Assembly: GCA_946122785.1 (NCBI GenBank)
Contig: CAMGYJ010000006.1
Coordinates: 72,851,676-72,915,675, forward strand
Source: Linum tenue
Taxonomy: Eukaryota; Streptophyta; Magnoliopsida; Malpighiales; Linaceae
DNA length: 64,000 bases
Direction: 5' to 3'
A model generated the notes under the pieces. That model searched no databases, was not told the origin of the DNA, and saw only the letters and a list, made by a program, of their open reading frames with translations. Position numbers and translations under genes: made by a program. This document shows, in pieces, positions 45,986-59,032 of the stretch (within the stretch, counting starts at the first letter, position 1; every line of letters begins with the position of its first letter).

Positions 45986-46146
45986 GGCCGCCGGAGCATA
46001 GAGAAGCGGAGGCCCACCGGTAAAGTTGAAATTCAGGTACTGGAGTGAGTGAATGTGAGTAGCAACTGCCAACTAGCAAGTAGTTGTCGTTCTTCCCTTA
46101 TCGTGAGTCGTTTTCTCGCCTCCCGGTTTCCAGATTGCCTGTGCTT

Positions 46147-46171
46147 TGGGCTTTTGGTTTTGGGCTGGGCT
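46147..46171. promoter_or_regulatory. Cluster of TGGGCT (site II-like) motifs upstream of CTPA
   Basis: Three TGGGCT hexamers within 25 bp, about 160-190 bp before the CTPA start codon. Such TCP-type elements are common in plant housekeeping promoters. No clear TATA box was seen for this gene. Confidence 0.4.
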
Positions 46172-46957
46172 TACAGCTTCGTAAGAAGCCGATCTGGACT
46201 TGGTAAGGAGAAGGCCGAAAAGCCTAAATTATTGTGGTATGGGCTCGGTATCACAAGATTGACCACTGTAAAAAAAAAAAAAATTCTCAAAATTGACCAC
46301 AAATACTGACCATCATCAGCATACTAATTTTTATCTAAACATTCTGTGAGCTTCGGAGCGTAGAGTTGTTCGTGTTGACAGGGAGAATAAATTTTCGATC
46401 AACTATTTGGAACATTAGGGACACTCTAAATCCTGGAACTCGTTTAGTTCGAGCTTCTGGCCCTGTCGTCGCATATCGAATTTCGAATAACTTCGTTGAC
46501 GACTTGGCCATTCAATCGGTTAAAGAAGATGACGAATAGTCGAATACAGCCCTACAACTGTTGTTAGTGTCCAGCACATATAAATTTATATTTTGGTCAC
46601 TAACCAACCAATGTGACACAGTTCTATCCGATTGTTCACCAATGTGCAGTACACTTGACACGGGACAAATACAGAACAGAACCTTCACTCATTGTTATCT
46701 CCATCTCTATCAAAAATGGCTAGCCGGATTTCGACCCACTTAAAAATGGCGGAAAACCCATTTTCTCATCGCTTACAGTTACAGAAGAATTGAAGGGGGG
46801 GTGTGGTGGGATATTAACTCTACCAATATACAAATTACGATCTCTGTGTGGTGCAACGATCCAAAGGCGCAGAGTGTCTGAGACTGGGAACAACAGCCGG
46901 AGCGAGCAACTTCCATTCATTCATCCATCTATCGTCAGCCAGTTGTCGAGGGAGATG
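46172..46957. other. Spacer between CTPA and the BLISTER-like gene
   Basis: Holds the CTPA promoter and the 3' untranslated region of the next gene. No other gene seen. Confidence 0.5.
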
Positions 46958-49900
46958 TCAGAGCAACTTGCTGGTTCTTCTTTTTGTTGGCCCTCCAGGG
47001 AAGAGCTTCATAATCCACCCCAATACTCTTTCTACGACCTGGAATATTGTTGGGAGATGATGAAAAAGGGTTGGTCAAGCATGTAAAACGGCAGGCTGGG
47101 AACAAAGTTCCTCCTTAACTTGCCCCCGTAATCAAATAGAGGAGATGATAATCGAACATACCTCGTCTCCTTCGTCAGCGTATGCAGGATTCTCCTGCAT
47201 GCTACGGGACTCGGGTAATCTAGTTGCGATGTTCTCGGTGGCCATGCTTTGAGCAGCCAAGAGCTCTAGTCTTTGAGTTTGAGTCTCGAGTTTACGTGAA
47301 AGATCCTTGTTCAAATCCTTCATTATTCCATGGGAAGAAAAGTAATACATTATGCAAGCACCATCAATGATAAACTATCATTCAGGAAATTATAAAGACA
47401 TTCTCATGGCCTACGCATCTCAGGTGTTCAAACATATTGATAAGAGAAAGATCATTTTAGTATTGATTTAATCAGTTGGTCAAATAATCAACTTCTAATT
47501 TCTACCTCCAGCTCATGAATCAATTTGATAGCTAATTCTTGTACATACCAAGTAAAAATAGAAAATTCCCCTCCAGGTTCCGACATAATAAGTCAATGAT
47601 ATAAGAAAACAACTTAATCAACTCAAAATTTACCTTCAACTTCGAACATTGAGATGACTCGGATGCTAAAGCTTTCATCAATTCTTCTTTTTCAAATGCT
47701 AACTGCACCACAGAAGAATTGGTTCTCAGTCTTAGATCTCGTTTCTACTTAAGTGGAAGAAACAGACATGGAGAAGAAGTAAAAGTTAAGCCAATGCCAG
47801 ACCTCGGACATTATTTCATTTATATTTTGGATCATTCTCAACTGATCTGCAGGAATGGATGCAGGAGAAATTCCATTGTCTGGCTGTCCAATTTCAGGCG
47901 AAACAGAAGAACTAGGGACATTACTTCCAGTGAGTGCCGCATCCGAAGTTTCATGATCCGAAGTATCTGGAAAGACTTCTGGAATTAGTATGCCAATGTA
48001 GAAATTTAATTAGAAAAAGAAAATACATAAGTATTGCATAATACTATAAAACAGACCCCAAGCATTTTATGATGTTAGGAAATCACAAAGTAGATTTGAA
48101 AAGTCACGCCATAACAAGCAACTAGATGGGTTGCTCACAACCAGAAATGCTGACAGGGAGCTTTTTCTTTCATTCTGCATAGGTTGATAGGTATATGCAA
48201 GGTGTGAGCCCATGGTTTGTTGGATGTTATCATCGACTACTACCACCAAGACAACCCCTTAAGGGTTACAAATGAACAGAAGATTTTAAATGAATGAGAA
48301 CTGTTGGACGAAAATGTTCAAATAAGACAATGTATCTTTACCTAAATCTTCTGTAGATGTCGACATATCCCTTTTAACGGCGGTAATTTTTCCGGCATCG
48401 ATAGATTTTCCACCAGTTGAAGCTTTCCTCAGTTTAGATTGCAAGAGTTTCTTCTCTGTTATCAAGCATACACATTGAGCAATTCCAGAGAAAATTTTCA
48501 TTTTAATCGAGTAATGAACTAATATAGTGGGGGAATACCTTCCTGAAGAGCATCAATAGTTGAATGTAGATCTAGGCGTTCTCTCTCAAGGTTGGAGATT
48601 TTCTTTCTGCAAGATTATCAACCACTTTCAACATGAGGAAATTTGCCATTCCTTTTGGCTTAATCTGATTTTTCTATTGATACAACACCTTGAGCTAAAA
48701 GCAAGCTTATGACACAACTATCCATCAAAAAAACTTAAGTCACAATATCTGAATGCATTTCCTGAAGCCTTCCAATAGGGGAAAAACGTACACGTTCTTA
48801 TTAGCCACCACTACTTAGCCCACAGAAAGGCCACTTCTAAAAGTAATTAGATACACCATCAGGAGAAGACATGAGTGCAAGCCAAGATATTCTCGTTAAT
48901 CAAAGTTGCAGATACATTCACATGTAATTTCTTCCAAACTGAACGTTTTCAAGAACTCAAAGGCTCTCCACATTATATAGTTATGGATTCGCAATGTAGG
49001 CATGCAATATACAGAGACTCAACTGCAAGGATCAACAGTGCATGAACAGCATGATTGAAAATAGAAAGAAAAAAACAAACTGATACGAAAAATAAAAGGA
49101 AATCATACTTCCTAGAAGCAATCTCAGCATGTGATTTTTCAAGTTCTCTCTCTAGCTTAAGCTCATTAGACCTCAGTCTGAGTGCCTGCAATGACATCAT
49201 TCCATTATCTTCGTTAGAAAGAATGAAAATATATATACAAGGGCTAGCGTACGCTTAAAGGATAATATATGTCTGTGCTCACACCTATTAGATGTACACT
49301 GACCCACTTCGACGAACCAAAACCTTTAGTATCTTTTGATTAAATTGGTCTTACAGTTTTAGTTTAGAAACTTAATGATTGAGGTTCACCCATTAGAGGT
49401 TACTGTATAGTATCAAGCCTCAAGCTCCGGTTAATTCATAGTTTAAATAGCAAAACTCGCTTGGTGCACGATAAGGTTAGCTTACGCCTTAACTATATAT
49501 ATGTGCACGTTTAAGTTCACCACCAGCAACTGACATACATGCCTTCAAGGTGAAGAATTTCTCAAAGAAATAAGCAACAAATCCTCACTCCCAGACCACC
49601 CAATTGCTTTCCCTTTTAGGATAGGACACGATATTGATCATACAAAAATCTATCTTGTTCTGATCTAAACCGCTCCAGCATATTATGCATTATACCAATC
49701 TAGTACAGGTTCATACAGACTAACTCATAGCAACCCGCAGTTCAGGACCCTCATCAAAAATATTTGGGCCACTATCATACCTGGAATAGGTCAAAGTATC
49801 GGTAACCAAGGATTCAATTAAATGGACAAACACAATCAACGACGTCCTTCAGATTAAGAATGGAAACTACAAATGCATACCATTTACCATTCGCAAGCAC

Positions 49901-52900
49901 GAAAAAAAAGTAAAACCATTATATAAATGGGATCTAATAGAGTTACTTATCCATCTAAACCTAAGAGCAAAGAACCTCGTTCAGACTGAAAGACAGAGGA
50001 GGGGGGAAGTATCAACGGAGAAGCCTTTCGCTGCAGAAGAGGAAGCCAAGTCAATACCTTTTCTTCCAAACCTATAACCTCTGAAGCCAATAGCTTAGCT
50101 CGCTCATCAGCAGCATTACACTCCAGCTGTGCATTTGTATACTCAGCTTTCACAGACTCAAGTTCCACCTGCCAACTCAATCATATATAATAAGAATATA
50201 ATTAACCACCCAATAAATGAAATTTTGAGACATTCAAAGTTGTGTGACTCTAAAGCACTTAACATCCGAATAATGGAATCACTGCTATAATCGAGCAAGT
50301 TACAAATGCAAGATTAATGGGATCACATGACATGTGGTACCATCAAAAACTTCTGTTTCCTCGGATATGAGAAAAACGTAAGCGATGGTATCCGTCACTC
50401 TTTGAGCAACTAATTCTTTATGCATGTTCGGTGGGATTGTCCAGTCACCACACACAGATAATTCACGCTATTCAACTTGTGGTAGTCAATAGCAAACTAA
50501 TAAGTAGCAGCAACAAGACAACCTGGATGTGAAAGCTATTGCATTGACGCGCAAGTGCTAGCAGCCAGAGACAACTTTCCTAAGTCAAAACAACCAAATT
50601 GTAGCAGAAAAGCTTACAGATGAATCATCTTACTAATACGATTTGGCCTGGGTAGCAAGTTGGAAGAGCCTAAATCAAAAGACTAATATTTAGATTAAGC
50701 AACTTATCCACACTGCTTTCCACTGATTAAACAACAAAGTAATGCAGTAAGTATGACCATGCATAAAAGATATCTAAAAGTAGAAAAGCTTACAGATGAA
50801 TCATCTTACTAATACGATTTGGCCTGGGTAGCAAGTTGGAAGAGCCTAAATCAAAAGACTAATATTTAGATTAAGCAACTTATCTACACTGCTTTCCACT
50901 GATTAAACAACAAAGTAATGCAGTAAGTATGACCATGCATAAAAGATATCTAAAAGTGCATCTGCTTCATAGAAAACTTTAAAATCACCATTACTAACCA
51001 AATGGGCCCTGATTTCTTCTTGTAACTTCTCCATCTCTGATTTTAGTTGGTTGACAGTGCCTCTCTGATGCAAACAAATTAAACAAACCAAAAGATGATT
51101 AGGGACATAACAGTAAGGAATTATCCATCTGGAGTCTACTTGCATGTAATTATGTTTCAATAAGTTACATATGAAGGCGTTCCAGTTTTTTCTGAATGAA
51201 TATCTGCAAACAATGCAAGCAAAGTCCTGATAAACTCTGTTCATCCAGGCTTCATTGGACGTGTATAATAATTACTCAATACAATACCTTTCGTGCTTCT
51301 ATTAGTGGAACCCATCTGACTTATAAGTAACGATTGAAATTCATTCTTCTCAATTTGTTAATTTGACAATGAAGGACTTGAGCTTTCAACTGTGTCATAA
51401 AGCACAGGAACATCGACTTCCCCAAAAAAAACCATTGATTGAGAGTTGAGACTCATCTACAAATCGAATATTAAACCTGAAGTGAATACTTAATGGCAGC
51501 TTTGAGAGAGAAAAATATTACGCCTACAGAGTTCACAATTCGCACATAAGTAACCTACATGAAATCATCTCGGCTAACAGAACAAATTCAGAAATTGCTA
51601 GAGCCCAATCATTAATGCCATAACAGGTTGTCCGACACATGTCACTCAGCTACAAGAATATCAAATGTTCACATCATAGAGATAGTCACTCAGTTTTTTT
51701 TCTGAAACAAAAAGAAATGTTGTCCGCTACAAGTTCAAAAGCACAGTAGATTTAGTCATGTATTTCTTCAATCATAATAAGGTCAACTGCGTACAGAAAA
51801 TATAAGATATGTTCATGCCAAAATTATCTAGGTTGTCAAACCAACCTGTTGATTATAAGTATCAGTCAACGACGTATTTTCGGAAGCCAAGGACTCAGCT
51901 AATGCACGTGAAGCTTCCAGCGCTCGTTGCAGTGAAAATTTCTCTTGGGTCAAATCTTCTATGTGCTACATAACAACACATTCAACCAGAATGATTGTCA
52001 ACACAGGTCCACATACAAAGCAGTAATACCAACAGACAAGTTAATGAAGTATACAAAATACTAGTAGTCATAAGAAAGGAATTTTCAACTCTACATACTC
52101 TTTAGAAACAAAAGGTCAGCAAATGCTTTAACTGATGGCATCAGATGTCTAGGCCCGAATAATACCAAAAAACAAAAGACTAGTTTTGGCCATTCCAAAC
52201 TTTAATACTATTTCCTTGAGAGCTGTAAGTTTTATGGAGAACTTCATTAGATAGTGTAAAACAACTCAAGTGTGCGAAGTGAAAACTGGAAAAGAGTAAG
52301 GAATTGAGAATGTTGACAGTGAAGAACCAGAGCGGTAAATAAAACCAGAAAGGCAAGCTCACATGATCACATCAGCACCGTGCCCCACAGTCATTCGTTT
52401 AACTCATTCATAATGCCTAAAGCCGGGACTTAGTTAAACAATAAGCTTGATATTGAAAGGCCAGTCAATATGGTCTTAGTATATCAGGAATTACAAAGAT
52501 ACGTAGTAACTAAAGACCAAAATGCTATCAGGAAGATGGCAAGAGTTGTTTTGCCCAAAGATCTTTCTATTTTGAAATAAACAATTTGACATGCGCACAC
52601 CTGCTTCGAAACTAAGGAATAACAATAACTAAACCAGGATGCTATTTCAACCATATTAAGATAAGTGTGCAAACCTGTTCCAATGCTGAAAAATCTTCAT
52701 TCTGTTGAGGGGCATAAAACTCATGTGTTCCCTCTATATTATTGTCATTGATATTTGATCTTGGTACATCAAACCCATTGGAAGAGGACACTGAAGATTT
52801 CCATGAATGTTCATACACATCTGGTGCACTGGATGACTTGGACTTTGAGAAAGGTCCCATTTCAGTATCCAAAAATGGCTTAGTAAGGGTTGATGGCTCT

Positions 52901-54910
52901 TGAACATCTGTGCCATTTGAATTTGAAGTAACAGGCATGAAAGATTCATATGGTTTGGTTTGAGAGAATGGAGATGCCAGTGTAGGTCTTGCCACATTGA
53001 TAGAATCTAGGAAAGATGGACGAGACCTCCTGGAATTAGTTTCATATTGACCACCATGTAGTGATGCATGATTCGATGAATCCTTGACACCTGAATTAGA
53101 CGTGGGTTCAGATAATTGGGTAGAATCACCATGCACTCCAGGCAACCAGCTAGCCAAACTTTTAAAATCTCGCCTCCCAAAATCTGAAATTGTGGAATCG
53201 CTAGTCTGCAATGTTCCACGCATTTCTTTCTCAACTCCATTACCTGAACCTCTTAAGTTCAAGTTGGTATTAGGTTGACTGCTATCAACTGTAAAACCCA
53301 AGACACAAGAGAAAAAATTGCTTTATTAGTACAAGTAGAATCAAATAACCTAGGAACAAGCCATGCTTAGCAACATCAAAGTTTGCTGAAGGAGACAGTA
53401 CCAGGCTTAGCTTCTGAGTTCGAGAAGATAGAACCCCGGTTAAGAGAAGATGTTTGAGAACCAGGATTCGCAACTATAGAGTCCCATGATGAACTTTTAT
53501 ATTCTTCTTGTTGGAACGCGTCTGTCCCGGAATGTTTGTAATGGGAGAAACTACTATCAAAACCCTGGGCAACCTGTGGATTCTTAGGCTGGTCAGACAG
53601 AATCCCGTCCGGTAGTACACCTTGGCCAGAAGCATGAGCGCTAGAATCGCATATTGAATTTGTCAGACCATACTTGGTAACACCTTCCCTCTCTATGCCT
53701 AGGGCATCAGATCTTGTCAGATCACTATTCTCAGCACTTCTCTGACCTATGTCTGAAAATATTGTACTAAAATCATTTAAAGCAGATGGACTGGCATTCG
53801 CAATTTTGGAAGTACTGTGTTCAACTTTGGTGGTAAGATGATCTCCCTTGTTTCTTTGACTGGATATTTGAAAAGTCACACCAGATGCACTGGAGGTACC
53901 AACTCCATCTGAAGCTGTAACCCTTACTTGTTCAGTCTCCAAAGGTTTTTTCTCCAACGGTTTTTTCTCTATGTTAACATCAGAACCTTGAGATTGAGCG
54001 AGAGCTCCAGCTTTCTTGGCTCGATCTGCTGCTTTCTTCTTGCGAAACTCTTCCAGCTGCAACAGAATAAAACCATCCAAATTACATGAACCCGTTGAAT
54101 ATACTGTAAGATGGGCGGGGAAAAACATCAAACCGTAATGCTTGAGATGTATGTCCCTCCAAGAATGACAGGATTCAGATACCCTACAGGCCGAAGATAT
54201 GAAAGCTCATGGAACTATAAATCATATAACTTAATAAGGACCCCAATGCTAGTAAGATAACCAAAAGAGACTCAACAGCCCAAACTTGACTACTGCTGCC
54301 ATTCCAACAACAATTATCGTCTATAGTTTCGGAACTAATAAGATGCATGATTGGCTGAAATACTATTTTCTAAGCTAACCAACCAATAGCATATAGTTAT
54401 ATCCAAAATGAAACCAAGTTTCAGTTTGCCCCATTCCTTGCAATGAATGATGTACCCATACGAAGATTGTTAGATATATAAGGGGCAGTCTTGCACTTTG
54501 TACAGGTGCATTTCCACCCCCCAGTTTGGCTATATCGATGTTAAAAACATCCAGAACACAAGCAAGAATCCTACATCTTAATCCGGTTCACAACCTCAAG
54601 GGATCATATATGTTCAGAAAACCCCCATAACAGAGACCAAAACGCAATGCCGACTGCAGGTCAATTGAGCCTAGATCAAATGACAGGAGGCTGAATTCAC
54701 AAAATTTTCAAAAATGGAGAATAATCAAAGAACATAAGAAAGAATATCAGAAGCGGTAATTCCAAAGAATAACCCATATCACATAAGCCAAAATCAACGG
54801 AGGAATTCCAGCGGTCCAAATCAATGAATTAGATAGCAAATGCATGCACCTACCCTCCTTTTCCCAGCCTCGAGGTGCTCCTGTTTACGCAACACCTGAA
54901 CCGACGCCAT
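46958..54910 (-). CDS. BLI: BLISTER-like coiled-coil protein (Polycomb partner)
   Basis: Arabidopsis BLISTER binds the Polycomb methyltransferase CURLY LEAF and affects organ and epidermal development and stress responses. Thirteen coding exons: 54854-54910, 53402-54056, 52675-53288, 51846-51965, 50999-51064, 50058-50168, 49109-49185, 48539-48606, 48342-48455, 47803-47978, 47634-47702, 47162-47317, 46958-47038. They give 787 residues, somewhat longer than the Arabidopsis protein. A basic N-terminus carries EHLEAGKRRLEEFRKKKAAD (12-31). Residues 40-440 are Ser/Asn-rich and probably disordered. Coiled coil runs from about 443 (HIEDLTQEKFSLQRALEASR) to about 740, interrupted by an acidic linker near 630-680. 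The end VLGWIMKLFPGGPTKRRTSK is a family signature. All junctions keep frame. The gene lies head to tail with CTPA. Confidence 0.93.
50608..50958. repeat. 176-bp tandem duplication in a BLI intron
   Basis: AAAAGCTTACAGATGAATCA starts at 50608 and again at 50784. The two copies are nearly identical (a CCACAC to CTACAC change was seen). It lies in the intron between exons 5 and 6, ending about 40 bp from exon 5. Confidence 0.93.
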
Positions 54911-55306
54911 TAGAACACTCCTTATCTATCTGCCCCGCCCCGTCGGCTAATTTCCAGAAATCACCACCCCGAATCGCATACAAATCAAAGGCGTCCGCGG
55001 GTACAATCCAGCCGGTAAAAAAAACGGCGATTAATCCCCGCGAATCACCATATAAAGAATAGGATCCAAGCCGTCGCGGGAAGGGAATTAGATGAGGAAA
55101 ACAAGAATGTGGCTGAAATGGCGAAATTTTTTCCCACAAACGGATTGAACGGAATCCTGATTGGGATGTTGAATCAGGCACGATTAAGGAAACCCTAGAA
55201 TCCTGCGTCGAACGGACAAGGGAGAGCGGAGATGGCCCCCGATCAGATCGGGGGTAAGGAAGAAAGGAGGACGGAGAGATTTGAGAGAGGAAAAATGGCC
55301 TATTGT

Positions 55307-55315
55307 TTTATATAA
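55307..55315 (-). promoter_or_regulatory. TATA box of the BLISTER-like gene
   Basis: TATATAAAA on the minus strand, about 400 bp before the ATG. It is followed by a CT-rich leader, so a long 5' untranslated region is implied. Confidence 0.55.
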
Positions 55316-55640
55316 TTATTATTTTTTTTTCATCCTCCCTGTGTTCTTTCTTTCTTCTTTGTGCAAGAGTGCGGGTCCCCCCTAGCCATTAGATCTGGAT
55401 ACTTCAATCCAATGGTTAAAAAGTGGGAAGGGCTATTTAATTAATGGCAGGGGTAGTTTGGGTATTATGGAAAATTACGAAGTATACAAACCGGATTTAC
55501 AATTAGTACAAACCATACAAACATACGAATAGTACAAACTAGAGCGACAAAACATACAAACAGATTTACAAACATTACAAACGTATGAACTGTACAAACA
55601 ATACAAACTAGACTGACAAACAATACAAACCATACAAAAA
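55316..55640. other. Upstream spacer with TACAAAC words
   Basis: From about 55480 the sequence is rich in ATACAAAC and TACAAACCA words. They continue to 56020 around the hairpins given next. No gene. Confidence 0.5.
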
Positions 55641-55869
55641 GAAAAAACAACCGGGTTGACTTTGGAGGCTCCATCCCTATATAGAGGGGCTCCTTCCCAA
55701 AGTCAACCCGGGTGTTTTTTAGACATACAAACAGTACGAACATGGTGGACAAAAATGACAAACTAGACCGACAATCCATACGAACGGAAAAAAACACCCG
55801 GGTTGACTTTGGAGGCTCCATCCCTATATAGAGGGGCTCCTTCCCAAAGTCAACCCGGGTGTTTTTTAG
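55641..55869. repeat. Two tandem near-perfect hairpins, 147 bp apart
   Basis: Each has the arm ACCCGGGTTGACTTTGG, extended by A/T tracts to about 25 bp, facing its complement across a ~35-base loop with CCCTATATAGAGG. The first copy (55641-55724) has one arm mismatch; the second (about 55787-55869) is perfect. The DNA between and around them is low-complexity ACAAA. Confidence 0.92.
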
Positions 55870-56109
55870 ACATAAAAAACATTACGAACATGGTGCACAA
55901 AAATGACAAAGTTTACAAACATGGTTAACAAAAATAACAAAGTTTACAAACATTACAAAAAAACCGACAAACATTACAAAATAACAAAGCATACAAACAT
56001 TACAAAATATGTCAACAAACATCACAAAATTAACACTGTCGCCGGGAAATTCTTCTCCGGCGACGATGTTCGCCGGGAAAAAAATTTCCGATCAGATAAT
56101 TTCCCGACC

Positions 56110-56739
<630 letters not shown>

Positions 56740-56747
56740 GTCACTAC

Positions 56748-57332
56748 TGTACGTGGGCCCCGGGCCGTGCCGCCCACGGGCTAGCACGCAACGGCACGGC
56801 ACGGTTAGAGCACGGCACGAGTAGAGGCACGACACGGTATATAAGTGGGCCGGGTCGGACCTAATATTTTTGAGACTTTATTGAGTATAAGGACGGATAT
56901 GACACGAAAATAATATTTATTTGATAGAAAATAAATATAAAAAGAATTATAGGTTCAAATATTACAAAACACAAGTAGAAAATAACTATTTGTTGTTGTT
57001 AGAAGTGTCATAAAGATATATACGTAATTACTAACATAAGTAAAAATGGACAAAGAATTAAACAAAGCCAAATCACACTCGCTATACTTCTAATTTTCTT
57101 TTCCCCCTTATATGTTACTTTTCTCAAACATTATCGGTTAATACTATCTTCCCCCGTCCAATTTTCACCTTCTTTTTCATGCTCTCTTTTGTTTTCGTCC
57201 TTTTCATTAAACACGAATACGAGCATGGCACGGCACGAAAACTGACGGGCCGTGCCAAGCACGACATGAAATAAATGGGCCCGAAGCGTGCCTGTGCCGT
57301 GCCGGCCCAAGCACGGCCCCAGCCCATGTACA
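56748..57332. mobile_element. Non-autonomous hAT element, 585 bp
   Basis: Left end TGTACGTGGGCCCCGGGCCG; complement of the right end TGTACATGGGCTGGGGCCGT. The 8-bp target duplication GTCACTAC is exact (56740-56747 and 57333-57340). GCACGGC words crowd both ends. Confidence 0.93.
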
Positions 57333-58331
57333 GTCACTACTAGGGCTAGGGATGTACAAATACCTCGCAAACCGACACACCCGTGCCATCCAACACAATC
57401 CAACCCGAATGTCACCATTTTATGAAGACAATGGGTGGGTTTGGGTGTTAAAACTTGAACTCGATAATTCTCAAATTGGATATGAGTTTGGGGATGTTGA
57501 AACCATAGGAGTCTGAACCTTTCACTCCTTTTAAATTAATCATTTGCACACGGTTATATTAGTTGATTTTAAGGTGTATCAGTTGCATAGCTTTACCCTA
57601 CCGGCTTTTTGTGTTGATCCATTTCTTGTTCTCTTAGTCAATTCCACTTATACTGTTGGGTTGGAATTGAAATAAGGTATTGGGGAAAATTTTGAAAATA
57701 AAGTTGGGAGGATGATTGTTCTTTTTTATTTTATCTTTTGTGTTCCTGGTCCTTATGAAACTCTCAAAAGGTACCAGGACAATGATTTCGTAATCCAGTT
57801 CCTATAGGGTCTCAATGGGGAGTACCAATCAGCTCGACCCAAGTTCCGATGCTCCCAATTTTGCCACACATTGACATTGTGTTCAAGCACATTCTTCAAT
57901 TGGAGCTTCAATTGAAGGTTATGAACAAGGGATCTACAATGGAGTAAATTGCTCTTGCTTCTGGTGGTTCACACAACAACAATTCTCAAAAGGGGAGAGG
58001 CTATCAACAGCCATACCCACAACAGCAAACCCAACAGTCCGATGGCAAGAAATTTTGTGTGTAATGCAAGAAGGAAGGTCACCTCATTCGTGATTGTTTA
58101 AAGCTAAAGAACAAGAAAGCTAGAGAGGCAGCAGATGCTGGTTTTGCAGGATCTGTTGAAACATCATTGGTTCAGGACTCTGGACCTCCTTCTTATGCTT
58201 CCAGAGCTGGACCCAGATTGGACCATTTGTTCACTCAGGATCAGGTGGAGAAGCTCAAACTTCTGTTGAATTAGTCACCTTCTCCAAGTCCTTCACCTCC
58301 ATCATCACCATCAATTCACTCTACGAATGCT

Positions 58332-59018
58332 GTGACTCGAGTTGCTTCTCAGCAGGCTTACTTCCCTTCTAGTTCAGGTACCACTTCTCTATCTGCCTTG
58401 ATTGCCTCTTCTGGAGAACCATTGTGGGTCCTGGACCCAGGTGCCACAGATTACATTGTATGTGATCTCAAGTTTTACATTAAGTATAGAGCCATGAGTG
58501 AAATTTATGTGACTCTTCCTACTGATGAACAGGTCAAGGCCACACACATAGGGGTAGTTAAGCTTCCATGTGGATTGTTTCTTTACCAAGTTCTAATTGT
58601 TCCTGTTTTCAGCTACAACCTAGTGTATGTTAGCAAGTTGACCAAAACCAATCCAGTTTCCCTCACCTTTCAATCATCTTTCTATGTTATACATGACCTT
58701 ATTACACAGAAGAGGATTGGTTTAGCCCAAGTTGATAGAGGCCTCTACCTGTATACCAAGACACCAGTTCCCACTTCCTCCAAATGTCTTGATGTTTCCA
58801 CCTACAACCTTCACCCTCAAGTCTTTGATATCTGGCATGCCAGATTAGGCCATCCTCGCATATCTAGAGTTCAAGCTGTTGACAAGCAATTTCCTGTTGT
58901 AATTCCCTCTAAGTTTTCCCATTGTAGTGTTTGTCATATTGCAAAACAGAAACATCTTCCATTTCCAAATAGCACTTCTATTGCTAGTTTGCTACTGTTT
59001 TTGGTATCATCCATGTAG
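58332..59018 (+). pseudogene. Copia protease and pre-integrase fragment
   Basis: The longest open piece of the first half of the polyprotein, 228 codons, from the Ser/Pro-rich linker through protease to the HARLGHP and CSVCHIAKQKHLPF blocks. It stops at the point where the integrase core should begin. Confidence 0.85.
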
Positions 59019-59032
59019 ACATTTGGGGTCTT

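Noticed and set aside
45986..46072. In-frame upstream extension of CTPA
   Set aside because: It would begin at TTG, not ATG. The ATG at 45985 has a good context and gives the family's usual length.
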